Assembly: GCA_964429355.1 (NCBI GenBank)
Contig: CAYSCH010000178.1
Location: forward strand, 1-18,393
Direction: 5' to 3'
Source of the DNA: JAAYAY01 sp964429355
GTDB lineage: Bacteria; Planctomycetota; Planctomycetia; Pirellulales; Thermoguttaceae
DNA: 18,393 nucleotides
Below, piece by piece: positions 16,080-18,393 of this stretch; position 1 is the stretch's first letter, and each line of letters begins with the position of its first letter. The translations under genes and the position numbers were made by a program. Below the pieces are notes generated by a model. The model did no database searches, was not told the origin of the DNA, and saw only the letters and a program-made list of their open reading frames with translations.

Positions 16080-17333
16080 GTCCGTCGCGGGAAGGGCAAC
16101 GCCGAGCGGCGGACCGGGGGTGATGTCGATCGTCGGGTCGCCCACCGGTATTGGCGGCTCGACGACAACCGGCGCCGGGGACACGGTCGTCTCGGGCCGT
16201 TCGCGTTTGGGTTCAAGGCTGGCTACCGCTTCCATACGAGGTTGCGGCTCGGACTTGGGGGTTGGGGGGATCGAGAGGTCGGGCAAAGGACTGGCGTGGG
16301 GAGGGGGGGTCGTCGTTGCCGTTGCAGCGGCGGGGGGGACGGCGGAGGGATCTTTGAGGCTCTTCTGGTCGGTGAGCGCGACCAGGCCAAGCAAATCTCC
16401 TTTCAAGTTGGGCATCTGGCGCTGACCGCCAAACTCGGAGCGAACGAAATCCGACACGCGACGCTTCGCGTGATACTCCAGTTCGGGAAGCATGACCTTG
16501 CCGTCCTTATCCATGTCGGCGGCGCCGCGAAGCCCCTCGATAATGAAGTTGAAGAACACTCCGTGGGCGAGGTCAGGATCCTCGCGAGCGAACTCACCGG
16601 GCGAGCAGGCGTAGAACACGGCGACTCCGCCGGGGGGCGGGAGGTCATCGCGAAAGAGCCCGAGGATTTCGGCCATGCCGCGGGAGGTGCCAATCATGGG
16701 GTCGTCGCGGCAGGCATCGCAGAGGAGAATCTTGAAGCCGGCGCGGCACTCTTCGAGTTGCGAGTAGAGCTTGCCCATCGAAACGAGCGTTTTGCGATCT
16801 TCCACCTGGGCGTCGAGGGGGCAGAAGTAGCTGTCTTTGTCGTTTTTGAACTGCAGGCCGTGTCCGGAGAAGGCGATCATCACCTGATCGGCTTTTCCGC
16901 GGTCTCGCAGGACCGCTTTGAGCTGGGTTTCGATCTTGCGGCTCTCGGGGAGGAACTTTGGATCTCGGGCTCCCTCGGTGTCGGTCATCATAATCACGTT
17001 TTCGGGGCGATAGCCGTACTGGAGCAGGACCTGTCCGAGCTCGGTGATGTCTCGCTCGGTGTATTGGAGGGGCTGGAGACCGCTGGTTTTGTCGTAGCCG
17101 CGAACGCCGATGAGCAGGGCGTAGCGTTCGCCGGTGAGGTCAAAGACGGAGCTTTCGCGTCTTGTCGAGGGTCGGCCGAGCGCCTTGATGTCGCGGACAG
17201 ACCGCCGGCTGGTGGCCGCGGACGGCTGAGAATCGGCTGGGGGCGGGGTTTCCTTTGTGCCGCCACATCCCGCGAGCATCAACGTGGAGAGGCACGCTAC
17301 CGCCAAGAGCCGGACTTCGCACGAAGCGAACAT
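14061..17333 (-). CDS. Caspase-like (C14) lipoprotein with EF-hand-like loop and two WD40 propellers
   Basis: The protein is 1090 aa. Residues 1-23 form a lipoprotein signal (LMLAGC, C23 lipidated), so it should be membrane-anchored outside the cytoplasm. The caspase-like fold spans about 70-315: RYALLIGVRGYD near 71, catalytic H158 in FSGHG, and catalytic C208 in LLCDACRDDP. Both catalytic residues are kept, so protease activity is expected. DMDKDGKVMLPE (273-284) has the D-x-D-x-D-G...E layout of a calcium loop, seen in other bacterial C14 proteins. A Pro-rich linker (about 330-418) follows. Two WD40 blocks (419 to about 731 and 779-1090) are separated by a second Pro/Ala linker and resemble seven-bladed propellers, probable protein-binding platforms. 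The ATG at 17333 follows a GAGGGGG-type site. The gene stands alone. Target and trigger are unknown; sensing or controlled proteolysis at the envelope is inferred. Confidence 0.88.
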   Translation of the reverse strand: MFASCEVRLLAVACLSTLMLAGCGGTKETPPPADSQPSAATSRRSVRDIKALGRPSTRRESSVFDLTGERYALLIGVRGYDKTSGLQPLQYTERDITELGQVLLQYGYRPENVIMMTDTEGARDPKFLPESRKIETQLKAVLRDRGKADQVMIAFSGHGLQFKNDKDSYFCPLDAQVEDRKTLVSMGKLYSQLEECRAGFKILLCDACRDDPMIGTSRGMAEILGLFRDDLPPPGGVAVFYACSPGEFAREDPDLAHGVFFNFIIEGLRGAADMDKDGKVMLPELEYHAKRRVSDFVRSEFGGQRQMPNLKGDLLGLVALTDQKSLKDPSAVPPAAATATTTPPPHASPLPDLSIPPTPKSEPQPRMEAVASLEPKRERPETTVSPAPVVVEPPIPVGDPTIDITPGPPLGVALPATDKSPLAAIPVMMPQTGEVRRFEDMGWGVKSLAFSPNGRWLAAGKSDRALLLLDVAEGGNLDFRDDLQSLGQVSCVEFSPNGRHILAAGSSGLIKVWEVKDAGRLAEVSQYAGHNGQVSSIHVRSDGKFVLSGGKDGRLHFWQLETGRLVRAVEGLDGSLQAARFDDVTSALATDGAVLQRVDLTSGEIVQRFKLGHSSPHAAAFSPDARQLVVSADYNLFVWDTRLGKKLGTCESQEIQWTVRFNPQADRLISGGRGHFSVWDLKTFFRVHQVEVAKDSGYVQCLAVAPDGQHVAAMASMAGQDLQVFRIIREPATQVAAAPEPKPNPAAAPPVDSAPVLASSASKTEIPRDTPARRPRRGKSPLDALPVFNKESGEIRRFDDMGWSVSSMAIAPDGRWLAAGKSDRALLLFDLVEGGRLDFRDDLESLGQVGSVTFSPDGKYLLAGGSSGRVDVWNVTPEGRLKEAASYVGQNEDVKCISVRNDGKYALSGGEDKKLHFWEVATGRIVTIIDGFDEAICAVGFADATSAVATDGEYLKRIDLKSGQVTREFKPDCSLPQAAAFTPDGRFLVLGDSYDLVVYDTNSGREIKRCETGEIPWAAAFTPDGKHIIAGGNGRISKWNANTGFKVHQVAMANERGYVQTLAVAPDGHHVAGIISSAGQDLQVFRFPEP

Positions 17334-17384
17334 AGCTTCACCCCCTCGCCAGAAGAGACCACCAGGCTGAATCGAGATTTGCCC

Positions 17385-17413
17385 AGTTTAGCACGGCAAA
17401 AAGTCTCATGCAA
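17385..17413 (-). promoter_or_regulatory. Possible sigma70-type promoter of the caspase-lipoprotein gene
   Basis: On the - strand TTGCAT (17408-17413) and TAAACT (17385-17390) are separated by exactly 17 nt, about 50 bp before the ATG. Matches to TTGACA and TATAAT are only 3/6 and 4/6, so this is a weak call supported mainly by spacing and position. Confidence 0.3.
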
Positions 17414-17518
17414 TGTTTCTCCTATTTGGGGGCGGTTCGTTCTTGTTCGTGTGTTTGCGGTTATTGGTGCGATGTTTGGAGGAAGGCAGGGTGAAGCCGG
17501 GACTCCAATCAGCAACCA

Positions 17519-17678
17519 GCGCGGGGCAAGCCCACGCGGCTATCATGGGTGGTGGTTTGTCCGTGACGCGAGGAACCAAGCGCGGGGCAAGCCCACGCGG
17601 CTATCACGTGTGGTGGTGCGTCCGTGGCGCGAGGAACCAAGCGCGGGGCAAGCCCACGCGGCTATCATGGGTGGTGGC
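17519..17678. repeat. 61-bp tandem repeat, about 2.6 copies, each with a hairpin core
   Basis: Copies begin at 17519, 17580 and 17641, all 61 bp apart. The third stops near 17678. The 5' part of each copy is the most conserved. The 19-nt core CGCGGGGCAAGCCCACGCG is identical in all three (17520-17538, 17581-17599, 17642-17660). It can fold into a CGCGGGG/CCC(A)CGCG stem with a CAAG loop on either strand. The two full copies differ at several positions in the distal half. The last copy ends 26 bp from the portal-like gene's stop. It could act as a bidirectional stop, a protein-binding array or a selfish intergenic repeat. Confidence 0.85.
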
Positions 17679-17704
17679 GGAGCGCGCGGGAGTTTTTGGG
17701 GCCA

Positions 17705-18393
17705 TTACGTCTCCAGTCCGTTCCTTCGAGCCATGGTTTCGGGGGTCATGGCGCCATTGCGAACCAGGATCTGGTCGGCCTCGACTTCGCGCAGCCGGTC
17801 GCGGACGGCCAGGTTGGGCGGCGTGGCCCGGACGGTGACGGTCGTGAGGGTTTCGCGGGGGAGGCGGCCGGCGTGGACGGCACTGCGGATAATGCGATCC
17901 ACCAGGTCCAGGTCGTCGCTGATCAGGTCGTGCTGGAGACGCTGAAACATGCGGATGGCGGGACCTTCGGCCACCATGGTGGAGGCGTAGTTGGCATTCG
18001 AGGCGTTGCTCGAAAGCATGAACTCGGGCATGACCAATCGTGCGGCGATGGCGCGGAGTTCGGCCTGGAGAATGTCGACATAACGGGCGGCGTCGAGGGC
18101 GGCGGCGGGGAACTGGTAGTCGGTGTCGGCGAAGGTGTCAAGGACCGTGCCGGGTGCGTAGCGGTGGACGTGGCTGGTCTGGCCGGTCATGGGGTTGGTG
18201 CGGGTCCGGTCGGCCGTGCTGCGAACGAACTCCTCGATGGAGCCAACGGTGCCGGACGCATGCTTGCGGATGATGGCAATGGCCGACTGGATCTCAGCCA
18301 CGGTGCTCATGTTTCGGAGCAACTTTTCCGCACGCTCTAGATTTCCCCGCTTGGCATTTACGTAAAAGACGGCAATAATGGTCCTAGCCCCTG
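17705..18393 (-). CDS. Phage portal-like protein, C-terminal part (5' truncated by window edge)
   Basis: 228 residues are visible. The frame is open from the right edge of the window through NAKRGNLERAEKLLRNMS, so the TTG (18322) and ATG (18310) in this frame are probably internal and the real start lies outside. The segment PGTVLDT...YQFPAA...LRAIAARLVMPEFMLSS.ASNANYAS...EGPA resembles the conserved core of tailed-phage portal proteins. In those proteins an R-x-I-A-A-x-x-x-x-P-x-x-x-L-x-x-x-x-S-x-x-N-Y-x-S pattern precedes the C-terminal region. Portals form the dodecameric DNA gate of the capsid. It ends normally at 17705, but no other phage head gene follows downstream; the repeats and a caspase gene come instead. 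It may belong to a prophage or a degraded prophage extending to the right. The assignment is by motif only. Confidence 0.65.
   Translation of the reverse strand, partial: GARTIIAVFYVNAKRGNLERAEKLLRNMSTVAEIQSAIAIIRKHASGTVGSIEEFVRSTADRTRTNPMTGQTSHVHRYAPGTVLDTFADTDYQFPAAALDAARYVDILQAELRAIAARLVMPEFMLSSNASNANYASTMVAEGPAIRMFQRLQHDLISDDLDLVDRIIRSAVHAGRLPRETLTTVTVRATPPNLAVRDRLREVEADQILVRNGAMTPETMARRNGLET

Larger units (their letters stand above)
17334..17704. other. 371-bp non-coding stretch between caspase and portal-like genes
   Basis: No convincing gene is present on either strand. It holds a possible caspase-gene promoter (17385-17413) and the 61-bp tandem repeats (17519-17678). The + strand frame open through it is antisense to the caspase gene and its repeat-derived peptide is repetitive, so it is not called as a gene. 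The segment 17414-17518 shows nothing I can identify. Confidence 0.6.

Noticed and set aside
17519..17678. CRISPR array
   Set aside because: The units are contiguous 61-bp repeats with gradual drift, not constant short repeats separated by unrelated spacers. No cas genes are present.
15204..17945. 913-codon plus-strand frame
   Set aside because: It is antisense to the caspase/WD40 gene and runs through the tandem repeats into the antisense of the portal-like gene. It is a composition artefact.
18310..18322. TTG/ATG starts for a complete 201-205 aa protein at the right edge
   Set aside because: The frame stays open to the window edge, and the upstream residues read smoothly into the same helix, so the gene is cut by the window.

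Overview
This GC-rich 18.4 kb window looks like a chromosomal piece of a planctomycete (Planctomycetota, possibly Pirellulales-like). That assignment is an inference. It rests on the mix of exported GH38-type glycosidases with a URO-D-family protein, a very long caspase/WD40 lipoprotein, weak promoter signals, and long spurious antisense reading frames typical of high GC. There is no rRNA, tRNA or other taxonomic marker to settle it.

Left part (1-7751, + strand): a glycan-use gene string. It begins with the C-terminal part of a GH38-like glycosidase cut by the window edge. A complete exported GH38-type alpha-mannosidase-like enzyme (1114 aa) with a recognisable metal/nucleophile set follows. 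Next come a URO-D superfamily protein that resembles zinc/corrinoid methyltransferases rather than the haem enzyme, and a 12-TM sugar-porter-type MFS permease. The genes are co-directional and 55-117 bp apart. An outside enzyme, an inner-membrane permease and a cytoplasmic follow-up enzyme fit one catabolic unit.

Middle (7754-10749, - strand): a tight three-gene unit of unknown function. In transcription order these are a 422-aa protein with a strongly basic N terminus, a 150-aa CxxC/CxxC zinc-ribbon-like protein, and a 417-aa protein ending in a pRiA4b ORF-3-like domain. Its last gene converges on the permease with only 2 bp between the stops. This is the least described part of the window.

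Housekeeping pair (10915-14113, + strand): a double-length U32-family protein (RlhA/YdcP-like, 839 aa, two cysteine clusters) followed after 7 bp by an RdgB/HAM1-type XTP/dITP diphosphatase. The rdgB-like frame runs past the usual family end and overlaps the convergent neighbour by 53 bp.

Right part (14061-18393, mostly - strand): a 1090-aa lipoprotein with a caspase-like (C14) domain with intact His/Cys, an EF-hand-like loop, a proline-rich linker and two WD40 propellers. The propellers are an in-frame duplication with an exact 1080-bp spacing. Upstream lies a 371-bp non-coding stretch holding a 61-bp tandem repeat (about 2.6 copies). After it comes the C-terminal part of a phage-portal-like protein whose frame stays open to the right edge of the window.
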